NCBI GenBank assembly: GCA_001899635.1
Contig: MKVQ01000005.1
Coordinates: 557,080-621,079, forward strand
Reading direction: 5' to 3'
Length of the DNA: 64,000 nucleotides
DNA from: Myxococcales bacterium 68-20
GTDB lineage: Bacteria; Myxococcota_A; Polyangia; Polyangiales; Polyangiaceae
Part shown: positions 16,992 to 25,933 of the stretch, piece after piece
Layout of the letters: the number at the start of each line of letters is the position of its first letter
Position numbering within the stretch: position 1 is the first letter of the stretch
The notes under the pieces: generated by a model
What the model saw: only the letters and a program-made list of their open reading frames with translations
Databases searched by the model: none
What the model was told of the DNA's origin: nothing
Made by a program: the position numbers and the translations under genes

Positions 16992-17914
16992 CGCCGTACC
17001 CGCGGGTCGACCGCCGCATGAATGGCGGCGGCGACCTGCTGCGCGCCCACGAAGAGCGCCCCCGAGAAGACCACCGCCGCCTCGAGGACGGGCAGATCGC
17101 GCGACGCATACGCCTCGAGGATCAGCGTGCCGAGCCCGCGTCGTTCGAACAGGCGCTCGAGCACCACGGCGCCGCCGAGGAGCGCGCCGAGCTGCGTGCC
17201 GACCACGGTGATGATGGGCCCGATCGACGCCGGCAGCGCGTGGAGCCAGAGCACGCGCGCGTGGCTGCCTCCCTTCGCCCGCGCGACCCCGAGGAACTGC
17301 GCGCGAGCGACGTCGTCGAGCGCCGCGCGGGAGACGCGCGCGACATGCGCGGCGAGCGGGAGCGCGAGGAGCCCGCTCGCGAAGACCAGCCCGGCGGCGC
17401 CCGCCTCGGGATCGCCGGGGAGCGGAACGACGCGCAGGCGCGCCGCGAGCGCGAACGTCAGCACCGGGGCGAACGCGAGCAGCGGCGTCGCGGCGATGGC
17501 CGTCGCGATCCGATCCACCCAGTGGCGACGCTCTCCGAGCCAGGGCCCGGCGCCGAGCACGGCAGCCGCGATCCCGATGACCGCGCCGAGGAGCACGGCG
17601 AGCGACGCGAGCGAGGCCGTCGGCCCGACCGCGTCGAGCACACGGGCTGCAGCCGACGCGCCCGGACGACGGACGGACTCGCCGAGATCGAGCGTCACGA
17701 GCCCGCGGACGAAGCGTGCGTACTGCATCCACATCGGCTCGTCGAGGTGGAGCTTCCCACGCAGCACCGCGCGCTCCTCCTCGCTCGACTGATCGCCGAG
17801 GACGAGCGCCGCGGGATCGCCGGGCAGGAGCCGGAGCGCGAGGAAGACCAGCGTTGCGAGCGCGAGGACGACCAGCGCTGCCTCCGCCAGCCGACCGAGC
17901 ACGGCGCCCGCCAC
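16988..17914 (-). CDS. ABC transporter permease, DppB/OppB family
   Basis: A 308-residue permease partner of the next gene. The first membrane segment (AALVVLALATLVFLALRLLPGDP) ends with the LLPGDP element typical of DppB/GsiC, and the EAA-type loop reads VARAKGGSHARVLWLHALP. I set the start at the GTG at 17914, which puts the first transmembrane segment at the N terminus as in the family; the open frame extends upstream into lipoprotein-terminator sequence with non-family residues. It likely transports oligopeptides or a similar solute, but substrate is not predictable from permeases alone. Confidence 0.85.
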   Translation of the reverse strand: MAGAVLGRLAEAALVVLALATLVFLALRLLPGDPAALVLGDQSSEEERAVLRGKLHLDEPMWMQYARFVRGLVTLDLGESVRRPGASAAARVLDAVGPTASLASLAVLLGAVIGIAAAVLGAGPWLGERRHWVDRIATAIAATPLLAFAPVLTFALAARLRVVPLPGDPEAGAAGLVFASGLLALPLAAHVARVSRAALDDVARAQFLGVARAKGGSHARVLWLHALPASIGPIITVVGTQLGALLGGAVVLERLFERRGLGTLILEAYASRDLPVLEAAVVFSGALFVGAQQVAAAIHAAVDPRVRR

Positions 17915-17951
17915 ACGCTTCGACTTGGCGAGCCCTCCCCCCGAGCTTCGT

Positions 17952-18002
17952 GGATCTGCGTGGACTCCGCCCAGCGGAGCTGGGCCCCGTCCACGCCGAT
18001 CC
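17952..18002 (-). terminator. Two-tier hairpin after the 18006 lipoprotein
   Basis: Nested complementary arms: GGATC/GATCC, GCGTGGAC/GTCCACGC and GCCCAGC/GCTGGGC. It begins 4 bp after the lipoprotein stop codon and precedes the permease operon, so it probably ends the lipoprotein transcript. No T-run, so rho or processing may be involved. Confidence 0.65.
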
Positions 18003-18005
18003 AAG

Positions 18006-18680
18006 TCAGCCTCCGTCGGGCACGCCCGAGTCGGGGGACGTCGAGCCGGCATCCGGGAAGAGCGGCGGCGCTCCTCCGTCGGTGCTCGGGGCGGAAGCGT
18101 CGATCGGGCTCATGTTCGGCGGCGGCGTCGACAAGCAGACGGCCGGCGGCGCGCCACCGTCCCCGGCCCCGCCGTCCTGTCCCTCGAGCGGGACCGGGAG
18201 GCAGGAGCGCTTGCTCTGGTTGCTGTCGAGGATGACCGCGTTCCAGGGGAACGACGTCGGCGACGCGCAGACGTAGCCGTCGCGGCAGTCCCCGTTCGAC
18301 TCGCACGTCGCCGCACAGAACGACCGCGCGACGCGCGAGCCGAACCGGCCCGCGCGATCGTCGTACGGGCACCCCGGCAGCGCGCTGTTGAAGAGGACGC
18401 ACGACGCCTCGTCGGCACAGCCGTTCCCCTGGCAATTGAGCTGGGTGCAGTAGCCGCCGGGCTGCGACGTGTCGCAGAGGCGATCGCCGCGGATCGAGCA
18501 ATCCGTCGAGACCTGGCACTTGTCGCCGATCTCGGGCGTGCAGCCCGCGATCGCCGAGAGCAACGCGAGCGCGAGTCCCGCGGCGACGCCGAGCGCAGAG
18601 CCTTGCGCTCGCGAATCGAGTCGCGGGCGACGGAACCAACGGGTGAAGAGGGAGCGAGGACGGAACAAGCGAAGGCTCAT
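18006..18680 (-). CDS. Cys-rich secreted lipoprotein
   Basis: A 224-residue predicted lipoprotein: a basic N terminus (MSLRLFRPRSLFTRWFRRPR), a hydrophobic stretch and lipobox SAIAGC. The mature part has about 14 cysteines in loops such as CQVSTDCSIRGDRLC and CESNGDCRDGYVC, the 'dCxxGyvC' pattern of extracellular myxobacterial proteins, and ends in an Asp/Gly/Pro-rich unstructured tail. Function unknown. It is divergent from the ferredoxin gene with a 55-bp shared upstream region, and is separated from the permease operon by a strong hairpin. Confidence 0.75.
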   Translation of the reverse strand: MSLRLFRPRSLFTRWFRRPRLDSRAQGSALGVAAGLALALLSAIAGCTPEIGDKCQVSTDCSIRGDRLCDTSQPGGYCTQLNCQGNGCADEASCVLFNSALPGCPYDDRAGRFGSRVARSFCAATCESNGDCRDGYVCASPTSFPWNAVILDSNQSKRSCLPVPLEGQDGGAGDGGAPPAVCLSTPPPNMSPIDASAPSTDGGAPPLFPDAGSTSPDSGVPDGG

Positions 18681-18700
18681 CTCTTAGACCTGTTTGGCGT

Positions 18701-19041
<341 letters not shown>

Positions 19042-19060
19042 AGCGCAGGCAGGAGCGCGG

Positions 19061-19903
19061 GTGTTCTTCCGCGCTCGGTGCGCGCCCGGTCTTGCCCTCG
19101 CCCTCCTCGCGGCGAACGCGATTGGCTGTGGTGGCGGCTCGCCGCTGCTCCATCCGGCGCGCACGCTGAAGAGCGGCGATGTCCGCGCGGCCGGCGGCGT
19201 GAGCGCGCACGTGGTGCCGGGCTCGCTCGGCGAAGACCTGCGCCGCGCCCGCGACATCGCCGCGCGTGACGCGACCGGGACGAGCTCGCCCGGCGAGCCC
19301 GGTCAGAACCCCGACTATGCGAAGGGCGCGCTGGTCACCGCTGCGATCGCGCCAGGCCTCGCCCCCTTCGTCGGCGCCCGCGTCGGCATCGGCAACGCGT
19401 TCGAAGGCGGGCTCGCCTACACCGGTCGAGGCGTGCGCGCCGACATGCGCCGCTCCTTCGACGACGGCCCGTACTCGCTCTCGCTCGGGCTCGGCGTGTC
19501 GACGGCGCTCTACGGGAGGCAGCAAGGCTCGACACTGCCCAACGTCGATCTCGGCGCGCTCCATGGCTACGGCGCGGATGTCCCGATCCTCTTCGGCTGG
19601 GAGAGCCTGAACGGGCTCTACTCGGTCTGGGCCGGTCCACGTGGCGGCTTCGAGTGGGTCTCGGTCGAGACGCTCACGAGCGAGCCGAAGGACATCACGA
19701 TCGGCAGGTCGCCCGTTCGCCTCGAAGCGACCCGCTGGTACGCCGGCGGCGTGGTCGGCATCGCCACGGGCTTCAACCACGTGCACGTCGCGCTGGAGGC
19801 CGCAGTCGCCTACCAGATCGTGAACGGCACCTACAACGCGAACGACGTAGGCATCCGCGGTCTGACGATCACCCCGGCGAGCGCCGTGTGGTGGACGTTC
19901 TGA
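19061..19903 (+). CDS. Predicted lipoprotein with beta-rich (outer-membrane-like) domain
   Basis: About 280 residues. I chose the GTG at 19061, which has AGGAG close upstream and gives a signal peptide (ALALLAANAIGC) with a lipobox. The mature domain alternates Gly- and aromatic-rich strands (VGARVGIGNAFEGGLAYTGRG, YSLSLGLGVSTALYG, WAGPRGGFEWVSVE), as in outer-membrane beta-barrel proteins of this phylum, and ends in a C-terminal aromatic WWTF compatible with barrel insertion. A lipidated barrel would be unusual, so surface location is inferred only. Its 3' end overlaps the convergent nucleoside phosphorylase gene by 35 bp. Confidence 0.65.
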   Translation: MFFRARCAPGLALALLAANAIGCGGGSPLLHPARTLKSGDVRAAGGVSAHVVPGSLGEDLRRARDIAARDATGTSSPGEPGQNPDYAKGALVTAAIAPGLAPFVGARVGIGNAFEGGLAYTGRGVRADMRRSFDDGPYSLSLGLGVSTALYGRQQGSTLPNVDLGALHGYGADVPILFGWESLNGLYSVWAGPRGGFEWVSVETLTSEPKDITIGRSPVRLEATRWYAGGVVGIATGFNHVHVALEAAVAYQIVNGTYNANDVGIRGLTITPASAVWWTF

Positions 19904-20594
19904 CGGCCGGACGCATCGCCGCCCACGCGATCTCCGCGGCTCGAGCCGACGCCGCAACGTGATTCGCGCGCCACTCGTCGCGCCCGCTCGCGCCGACGAC
20001 GTTCGCGATGCCGAGGACGACCGCGCACCGGACCGGCGCGCCCGGCGCCGTCTGACACGCACGGGCAACACCGTACGCCTCGAGGTGCTCGACCTGCCCG
20101 AGCGCCGCGAGCTTCACCGCCAGCACGTCGTCCGTCGTGATGCCGAGCGTGTTCACGATCGTCGCTTCGCGGGCGCCGGCGGCGACAAGCGCGGCGATCA
20201 TCGATGGGTCGAGCGGGACGGCCTCGGACGCGTACGGCATCGCCGCGCGCTCCTCGACGACAGCCGGATCGACCAGCCGCACGCTCGTCCCGACGACGAC
20301 ATCGCCGATCCGAAGCCCGGAGGACGGCGCCGCCCCGCAGGTTCCGAGGAGGACGACCGTGGATGGCCCGAGCCGCGCGATGCTCCGCGCCACGCCGGCG
20401 GTCGTATCCACGAGGCCGATCCCGATCGGCTCGACCTCGAGATCGCACCCGCCGAAGCCGCCAAACGCCGCCTCCCAGTCGCCCGGGTCGGCGCCGTCGT
20501 CGTCACGAGCAAGCGCGCGGAATCGCTCGAGCTCGGGCTCCCAGGCTGCGGCAACGAGGATCGGGACGGCACGGTTGGAGCGGGCAGGATTCAT
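19869..20594 (-). CDS. Nucleoside phosphorylase family protein (futalosine hydrolase/MTA-SAH nucleosidase-like)
   Basis: A 241-residue member of the PNP/UDP phosphorylase superfamily. Recognisable parts are VVLLGTCGAAPSSGLRIGDVVVG (base/phosphate site region) and the C-terminal VLGIANVVGASGRDEWRANH, which resembles MqnB and MTA/SAH nucleosidases. The catalytic region around HLEAYGVARACQ matches the family's 'E..a..a.ac'. Candidate roles are futalosine hydrolysis in menaquinone synthesis or nucleoside salvage; the sequence alone cannot decide. Soluble enzyme. It is divergent from a lipoprotein gene at 20667. Confidence 0.75.
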   Translation of the reverse strand: MNPARSNRAVPILVAAAWEPELERFRALARDDDGADPGDWEAAFGGFGGCDLEVEPIGIGLVDTTAGVARSIARLGPSTVVLLGTCGAAPSSGLRIGDVVVGTSVRLVDPAVVEERAAMPYASEAVPLDPSMIAALVAAGAREATIVNTLGITTDDVLAVKLAALGQVEHLEAYGVARACQTAPGAPVRCAVVLGIANVVGASGRDEWRANHVAASARAAEIAWAAMRPAVRTSTTRRSPG

Positions 20595-20666
20595 ACGCTT
20601 GGTGGCTTAATGGAGAGGAGTGGCCGGGCGGGGTTGCCGCCTACGGCTCGGCCGTCTACTCTACAG

Positions 20667-21503
20667 ATGTTTATGCGTGTCCCCCTCCTCCTACTTGGCG
20701 CCGTCTCGAGCTCGGCCCTCGTCGCCTGTGTCGGCGGCGCTCCCGAGCCGGTGGGCAGCGACCCGACGAGCTCGACGGCCACGGCCATCGTCGTGATCGA
20801 GCGCGCGGTCGGGCCGGGGGACTCCATCCGCGGGGATGCGGTCATCGCTCGGTTCGTGCGCGTGCGGCAGGGTGCGGTCGACGATCCCGCCCTTCGCATC
20901 GCCGGCGTCGCCGAGGACATTCCGCTCCCGGGCACCTGCTTCGCGCCGAGCGAGAGCTCAGGCGCCGTCCAGGGCGGCCGCTCGGTCGAGCTCCTCGATG
21001 TCGGTCAGGTCGTGCTCACGGGCGAAGGCTCGAAGAGCACCGTCCTGCTTCCCCGATCGATGCCCGATCCAGCGGGCGTCGTCTCCGGCGTCTTCTACTC
21101 GTCGCGCGCCGCCGATGTGTTCGCCGCAGGCTCGCCCGTCTCGCTTCGCTCGAGCGGCGGTGCGGACCTCGAGGGGTTCTCGGTGTCGGTGACGGCCCCG
21201 CGCGACGTCGGCGACGTGCACGTCGCTTCGGTCGCGAACGGCCTCGACGTGTCGTGGGACGCGGCCGACGCCGATGCACACGATCTCGTCTACGTCGACG
21301 TACTCTCCCCCGCCCCGCGCGTCGTCATGCGCTGCACGAGCGTCGACGACGGGCACCTGCTCGTCCCGCACGGCTCCATCAGCGGCATCGACGAAGGGCA
21401 GCTCGCCGTGCACCGCCTCCACAAGGAGAGCTTCAAGGCGAAGGGGATCGAGCCCGGCGAGGTCCGCTTCGACGTCGCCAAGGTCGTCACGTTCCGCCGT
21501 TGA
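20667..21503 (+). CDS. Predicted lipoprotein of unknown function
   Basis: A 278-residue protein starting MFMRVPLLLLGAVSSSALVAC, a signal peptide with lipobox. A Ser/Thr linker leads to a domain with many beta-strand-like stretches (VELLDVGQVVLTGEG, VVSGVFYSSRAADVFAAGSP, GLDVSWDAADAD). No cysteine pattern, no catalytic motif and no recognised family. A second in-frame ATG at 20673 could also start it. It has its own 72-bp upstream region facing the phosphorylase gene. Confidence 0.65.
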   Translation: MFMRVPLLLLGAVSSSALVACVGGAPEPVGSDPTSSTATAIVVIERAVGPGDSIRGDAVIARFVRVRQGAVDDPALRIAGVAEDIPLPGTCFAPSESSGAVQGGRSVELLDVGQVVLTGEGSKSTVLLPRSMPDPAGVVSGVFYSSRAADVFAAGSPVSLRSSGGADLEGFSVSVTAPRDVGDVHVASVANGLDVSWDAADADAHDLVYVDVLSPAPRVVMRCTSVDDGHLLVPHGSISGIDEGQLAVHRLHKESFKAKGIEPGEVRFDVAKVVTFRR

Positions 21504-21620
21504 CGCGCCGCCCTTGACGCGATGGCGTCATGCCCGATGTCGTCGACGCGACGGCATCCGCGCCGCGAGGATGGCCGATGGCGCTGGCGCGAGCGCCAAC
21601 CTCTTTGTAGAACCGGAGCC

Positions 21621-22550
21621 GTGACTTCCGGGCTCCGGCTCTCCTTCCTGGCAGCGTGTGTGCTCGTCGCGGCGAGCGCTCCCGGCCTCGCGCGCGGCCA
21701 AGGCGCCGGCGCGCAAACGAAGCCCGCCCCTGCGAAGCCTGCACCGGCAAAGCCGGCTCAGACGAAGCCCGCTCCGGCCAAGCCTGCGACGAAGACGGCC
21801 GCGCGCGCGCCGACTGCGAGCGCAAAGCGAGCACAGCCGCAAGTGAAACCGGTCGCGGCCTCGCGCGCGTGGCACGCGCTCCCGCCCGGCAAGACCGCCC
21901 CCCTCGACGCCGACGGGCGACCGATGCTCACGCTCCAGGCGCTCAACATGCCCGAGCACGTCACGCTCGCAGCGAGCAGCGAGCGTGGTGGGTTCTCGGC
22001 GGAGGACCTCGATCGCGCCGCCCACCTCCTTCGCGATTCGCGGACGGGCAACGAGCACCCGATCGATCCGCGCGTGCTCGATCTCGTCTACCGCATCGCG
22101 GTGCACTTCTCCGCGCCGGAGGTACGCATCATCTCGGGCTACCGCACGCCCAAAGGCGGCAGGCACTCGAACCACGGCAAGGGACGCGCGATCGACCTCG
22201 TCGTCCCCGGCGCGAGCGACGAGGACGTCGCCCGCTTCGCCCGCGAACAGGGGTTCGTCGGCGTGGGCGTCTATCCCACGAGCGGCTTCGTGCACATCGA
22301 CGTGCGCGATCGCTCCTACTTCTGGGTCGACAACAGCGGACCGGGGAAGCGCAACCGCACGCGCGGCATCCTCGGCGACCTCGCGACGAAGAGCGATGCT
22401 CGAGCCATCGCGCGCGGGGAGCACGGCATCGGGCCTTTCACGATCTCGACCGATGTCGACGCTGCACTCGCAGCCACACGCGCGGACGCCGAGCATGGCG
22501 GCCCCGCCGTCGAGGACGACGACGAGGACGAGGGCGCCGTCTCCCCCTGA
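21621..22550 (+). CDS. Secreted peptidase-M15-like (DUF882/YcbK) protein
   Basis: About 309 residues from the GTG at 21621 (a start further upstream would destroy the signal peptide). The signal peptide is followed by an Ala-Pro-Lys repeat linker (KPAPAKPAPAKPAQTKPAPA, about 30-60). The C-terminal domain has SGYRTPKGGRHSNHGKGRAIDL and GFVHIDVR, which carry the zinc-binding His/Asp/His set of the YcbK/MepK DUF882 family of murein endopeptidases. It probably acts on periplasmic peptidoglycan. The tail is acidic (EDDDEDE). The kinase gene starts 23 bp downstream. Confidence 0.85.
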   Translation: MTSGLRLSFLAACVLVAASAPGLARGQGAGAQTKPAPAKPAPAKPAQTKPAPAKPATKTAARAPTASAKRAQPQVKPVAASRAWHALPPGKTAPLDADGRPMLTLQALNMPEHVTLAASSERGGFSAEDLDRAAHLLRDSRTGNEHPIDPRVLDLVYRIAVHFSAPEVRIISGYRTPKGGRHSNHGKGRAIDLVVPGASDEDVARFAREQGFVGVGVYPTSGFVHIDVRDRSYFWVDNSGPGKRNRTRGILGDLATKSDARAIARGEHGIGPFTISTDVDAALAATRADAEHGGPAVEDDDEDEGAVSP

Positions 22551-22573
22551 CGACGTCGTAGTAGACTCGGCGC

Positions 22574-24586
22574 GTGGATCCGGACGTCGCGCAGCTCGCT
22601 CGCGAGGAGCGTTTGCTCGAGGCCGCCGAGCTGGCGAGCTCGCGCGGTGACGCTCGTTCGGCGAGCGCTCTGTTCGAGCGTGCATGCGACTTCAAGCGCG
22701 CCGCCGAGCACGCGGCGCGCGCAGACGAGTGGGCTCGCGCATTGCCGCTCGCGCTGGATGGGAAATCGGAGGAGCTCGCCGAGCTCGCTCTCCCAAAGCT
22801 CATCGCCGACGTCGGTCAGGCCGAGCGCGTCGCGTACCATCTCGAGCGCCGTGGCGATCACGGCTGGGCCGGCCGCCTCCTCGAAGGCATCGGCAAGAAG
22901 GTGGAGGCCGCCCGGGCATACGAGCGCGCCGGCGACGCAGTCAGATCGGCGGAGCTCCTCGAGGCCGCTGGCGACGTCATCGGCGCATCGAAGGTGCTCG
23001 AGGCCCAGGTCCGACGCGAGCCAGGCAAGGGAGCGCTGCTCGTCGCGCTCGGAGGCTTGCTGCATCGCTACGGCAAGACAGATGCGGCCGTGCGCACGCT
23101 CCAGAAGGTCCCGGCCGGTGCACCCGAGCGACGTGCAGCGCTGACGCTCCTCGTCCCCGCCCTCGATCGGCTCGGGCTAGCGCAGGCGCGCGTGGAGGCG
23201 GAGGCCGAGCTCTCCGCGCTCGGCGGTCCAGTCGCAACCGAGCCACGAGAGCCGCGCGGCGCTCCGGTCCGCGCGCGCCTCTTCGGTCGCTACGAGATCG
23301 TGCGTGAGGTCGCGTCCTCGCCTCACGCCCGCGTGATCGAGTGCGTCGACGGCGTGCGCGGCGAGCGGGTCGCGGTGAAGATCTTCGCTGGCTACGACGC
23401 ACGCGGAGCGGGGCGCGACGCGCTCGCGCGCTTCGAGCGCGAGGTGCGCGTGCTCGGCACGCTCGACCATCCGAACATCGTTCCCCTGCGGGACTACTTC
23501 CCCGAGGGTCCCGCGCTCGTCCTCGAATGGATGACACGCGGCACCCTCGAGCACATGCTCGCGACCGAGCCCCTGACGCCGGCGCGCTCGGTCGAGATCG
23601 CCCAGGCCATCCTCTCCGCGCTCGGAGAGGCACACCGCCTGGGCATCATCCATCGCGACATCAAGCCGGCGAACGTTCTCTTCGACGAGGCCGGCGTGAC
23701 GCGACTGGGCGACTTCGGCGTCGCGCACCTGAGCGATCTCTCCGCGACGGCGACTGCAGGCGTCATCGGCACGCTAGGCTACATGAGCCCGGAGCAACGC
23801 GAAGGTCGGCCCGCGACGGTCCGCAGCGACCTCTTCGGCGTCGGCGCCATCCTGTGGGAGATGCTCACCGGCGAGAGACCCGAGGCGCAGCCTGCCGGAG
23901 CTTCGACCTGGCGAGCAGGCGCAGGTCCCGACGAGCCGCCGCCGTCATCGAGCGTGGGCGGCGAGGGCCGCGTGCGGCCGAGCGGGAAACATCGCGACCT
24001 CGATGCGCGTCACGACGGCGTCGTCTTTTCGCTCGTCGCCGATGATCCGAGCCGACGTCCGGCGGACGCATTCGCCGCGCGCAAGGCGCTCGGCGCGCTG
24101 CAATGGCCGGACACCATCGAGCGCGTCGCCGTCGCGCGTCCGGAGCAGAAGATGCCGAGCGAGCGTCCGTCGGGGATGCGCCTCCTTCCGGACGAGACAG
24201 GGAGCTCGATCGATCAGTGGCTCGGCCGCCGCGTCGTCAGCGTGCCGCTCGATCCACCGATGCTCGCGCGGGCGTCCGTCTTCGCGCGAGCGGACCATCC
24301 CGCGCTCCAGGTCGTGCTTCGTGTCGATCGCCCGGCCCGAGCGATCTGGCTCGCGGTCCCGCGAGGAGCGCCCCTCAGGACCCGCCCCACGCCGGAGCAG
24401 TCCGCGGTGCTGCGCGAAGCGCTCGATCGACTCCACGAGCTCGGCGAGGCGCACGGAGCGATCGATGCCGACCACGTGCTGGTCGACGAGTCCGGAAACG
24501 TCACCCTCGCGTTCGCACCGCCGCCGGGTCCGACGGCGACGCCGGATCTCGACCGCCTGGCGCTGGCAAAGCTCGGATCGGGCTAA
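22574..24586 (+). CDS. Hanks-type Ser/Thr protein kinase with N-terminal TPR-like region and a C-terminal degenerate kinase half
   Basis: A 670-residue cytoplasmic protein from a GTG start. Residues 1-225 are TPR-like helical repeats (EERLLEAAELASSRGD, AARAYERAGDAVRSAELLEAAG). Residues about 238-510 form the kinase: VAVK (Lys269), Glu290 in helix C, HRDIKPAN (360-367), GDFG (379-382) and GTLGYMSPEQ. A linker then leads to a second kinase-like half: LHELGEAHGAIDADHVLVDE at about 620-639 mimics an HRD loop (HGA instead of HRD) and NVTLAF mimics the DFG region, so this part is a pseudokinase fragment. No membrane segment. TPR at the N terminus is the reverse of the commoner order. A PDZ-like lipoprotein follows 37 bp later. 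Confidence 0.85.
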   Translation: MDPDVAQLAREERLLEAAELASSRGDARSASALFERACDFKRAAEHAARADEWARALPLALDGKSEELAELALPKLIADVGQAERVAYHLERRGDHGWAGRLLEGIGKKVEAARAYERAGDAVRSAELLEAAGDVIGASKVLEAQVRREPGKGALLVALGGLLHRYGKTDAAVRTLQKVPAGAPERRAALTLLVPALDRLGLAQARVEAEAELSALGGPVATEPREPRGAPVRARLFGRYEIVREVASSPHARVIECVDGVRGERVAVKIFAGYDARGAGRDALARFEREVRVLGTLDHPNIVPLRDYFPEGPALVLEWMTRGTLEHMLATEPLTPARSVEIAQAILSALGEAHRLGIIHRDIKPANVLFDEAGVTRLGDFGVAHLSDLSATATAGVIGTLGYMSPEQREGRPATVRSDLFGVGAILWEMLTGERPEAQPAGASTWRAGAGPDEPPPSSSVGGEGRVRPSGKHRDLDARHDGVVFSLVADDPSRRPADAFAARKALGALQWPDTIERVAVARPEQKMPSERPSGMRLLPDETGSSIDQWLGRRVVSVPLDPPMLARASVFARADHPALQVVLRVDRPARAIWLAVPRGAPLRTRPTPEQSAVLREALDRLHELGEAHGAIDADHVLVDESGNVTLAFAPPPGPTATPDLDRLALAKLGSG

Positions 24587-24623
24587 AACTTGCGATCCGG
24601 CGCGCGCCGTGGAGGATGAAGGG

Positions 24624-25106
24624 ATGGCAGCAGGCTTTCGTGGCATCCGCTTCACCCTCTCGGCCACCCTCGTCCTCCTCGCGGCTGCGTGCGGCGAGTC
24701 GACTCCGCAGCCGAAGGCCGCGAACGCCGCCGCGCCTTCATCGCAGACGGATGCGCCTGCGGAGAGAGCGTCTTCCCCGCCTCAGCCCATCACCTCGCTG
24801 AAGCGCGCCGCCGTGAAGGAGACAATCGCCCAGGGCCTCGGCGTCTTCCTCCAGAACGTCACCGTGGAGGACTGGCCGGTGATGCACGCCGGGAAGTTCC
24901 ACGGGTTCAAGATCCGCACGATCAACGCGCAGTGGGGCATCGACCTCAAGCCCGGCGACGTCGTCACACGCGTCAACGGGATCGTCCCCGAGCGCCCCGA
25001 GGAGGCAGACGCCGCGCTCCGGTCGCTCGAGAAGGCGCCCACGCTCAAGGTCGACTACGAGCGCGACGGCAAGGCCAAGACGCTCGAGCTGCCGATCGTC
25101 GACTGA
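24624..25106 (+). CDS. PDZ-domain lipoprotein
   Basis: A 160-residue predicted lipoprotein (start at 24624 with GGAGG 8 bases upstream; lipobox LLAAAC). After a low-complexity Ala/Pro/Ser linker, residues about 70-160 resemble a PDZ domain of the GspC/HtrA kind: INAQWGIDLKPGDVVTRVNG, then RPEEADAALRSLEKAPTLKV and YERDGKAKTLELP. In GspC-like proteins this domain recognises secretion substrates; here no secretion genes are adjacent. It lies just behind the kinase gene and could be co-transcribed. Cell-envelope located. Confidence 0.75.
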   Translation: MAAGFRGIRFTLSATLVLLAAACGESTPQPKAANAAAPSSQTDAPAERASSPPQPITSLKRAAVKETIAQGLGVFLQNVTVEDWPVMHAGKFHGFKIRTINAQWGIDLKPGDVVTRVNGIVPERPEEADAALRSLEKAPTLKVDYERDGKAKTLELPIVD

Positions 25107-25164
25107 AGGCCCGCCGGTCTCGTTGGCTCGAGGCCCGGTGCCCTCCGGGTACGTTCGACCGCGC

Positions 25165-25815
25165 TCAGGAGAAGCGCGCGGCGACGGCCTCGTACACGCG
25201 CTGGTGCACCTCGTCGATGCTGCCCTTGCCGTCGATGATGACGACGCGGTCGTCGGGCATGTGTCGCGCGAGGTCGCGATAGAACTCGGCAAGCGCACGC
25301 TGGACCTCGTTCTGCTCGTAGAGCTGCGCCGCCTCGCCACGCACTTCTCGACGGACCGCGGCGATCTCGGAGGGCAGGTCGAGGACGATCGTGAGGTCGG
25401 GACGGAGCGCGTGCTTGTTGAGCTCGCGAATCCACTCGACCGCCTTCTCCCCTCCCCGGCCGCTCGAGACGCTCTGGTAGGCGAGGCTGGAGGCGTCGTA
25501 GCGATCGGAGACGATGACGCCGCCCTGCGCGAGGAACGGCTCGATGTCCGACTCGACGTGGTCCATGCGATCGGCCGCGAAGAGCAGCGCCATCGTGGCC
25601 CAGCCCGGCGCACGCCCGCCCGGGACGATGATACGGCCAGTGAGCACCTGACGAACGAGCGAGCCGATCGGGCCGTCGCTCGGCTCGCGCGTGATCTTCA
25701 CCGGCGTCTTTGGGGTCTCACGGCGGAGGCGCTCGACGAGCAGCGCGGACTGCGTGGTCGTCCCCGCTCCGTCGATGCCCTCGAGCACGATGAACCGACC
25801 AGATCGCTTCTCCAT
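25165..25815 (-). CDS. tmk: Thymidylate kinase
   Basis: A 216-residue kinase that phosphorylates dTMP to dTDP. Features: N-terminal FIVLEGIDGAGTTTQ phosphate-binding loop, the DR(Y/x) element SDRYDASSLAYQ, the TREPSDGPIG segment and a conserved substrate Arg in LLFAADRMDHVE. Length fits the family. Odd: the Walker A Lys (usual GxGK[ST]T) is replaced by Thr, giving GAGTTT. This may be a lineage variant that retains activity, with another residue replacing it. It is the only nucleotide-synthesis gene here and converges on the PDZ lipoprotein. Confidence 0.93.
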   Translation of the reverse strand: MEKRSGRFIVLEGIDGAGTTTQSALLVERLRRETPKTPVKITREPSDGPIGSLVRQVLTGRIIVPGGRAPGWATMALLFAADRMDHVESDIEPFLAQGGVIVSDRYDASSLAYQSVSSGRGGEKAVEWIRELNKHALRPDLTIVLDLPSEIAAVRREVRGEAAQLYEQNEVQRALAEFYRDLARHMPDDRVVIIDGKGSIDEVHQRVYEAVAARFS

Positions 25816-25933
25816 GACGGATGCGCATAACGCAGCTCCCGCCGGACGTCATCCCAGAGCGGGCGTCTCGCGAGGCGGGAGTCTGCCGGGACGAGTGACC
25901 GGTCGACGCGCCGCCGTCGGCTCGGTCGAGCCC

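Noticed and set aside
16589..18235. 548-codon frame opposite the permease genes
   Set aside because: The permease frames show clear membrane segments and EAA motifs; this is their shadow.
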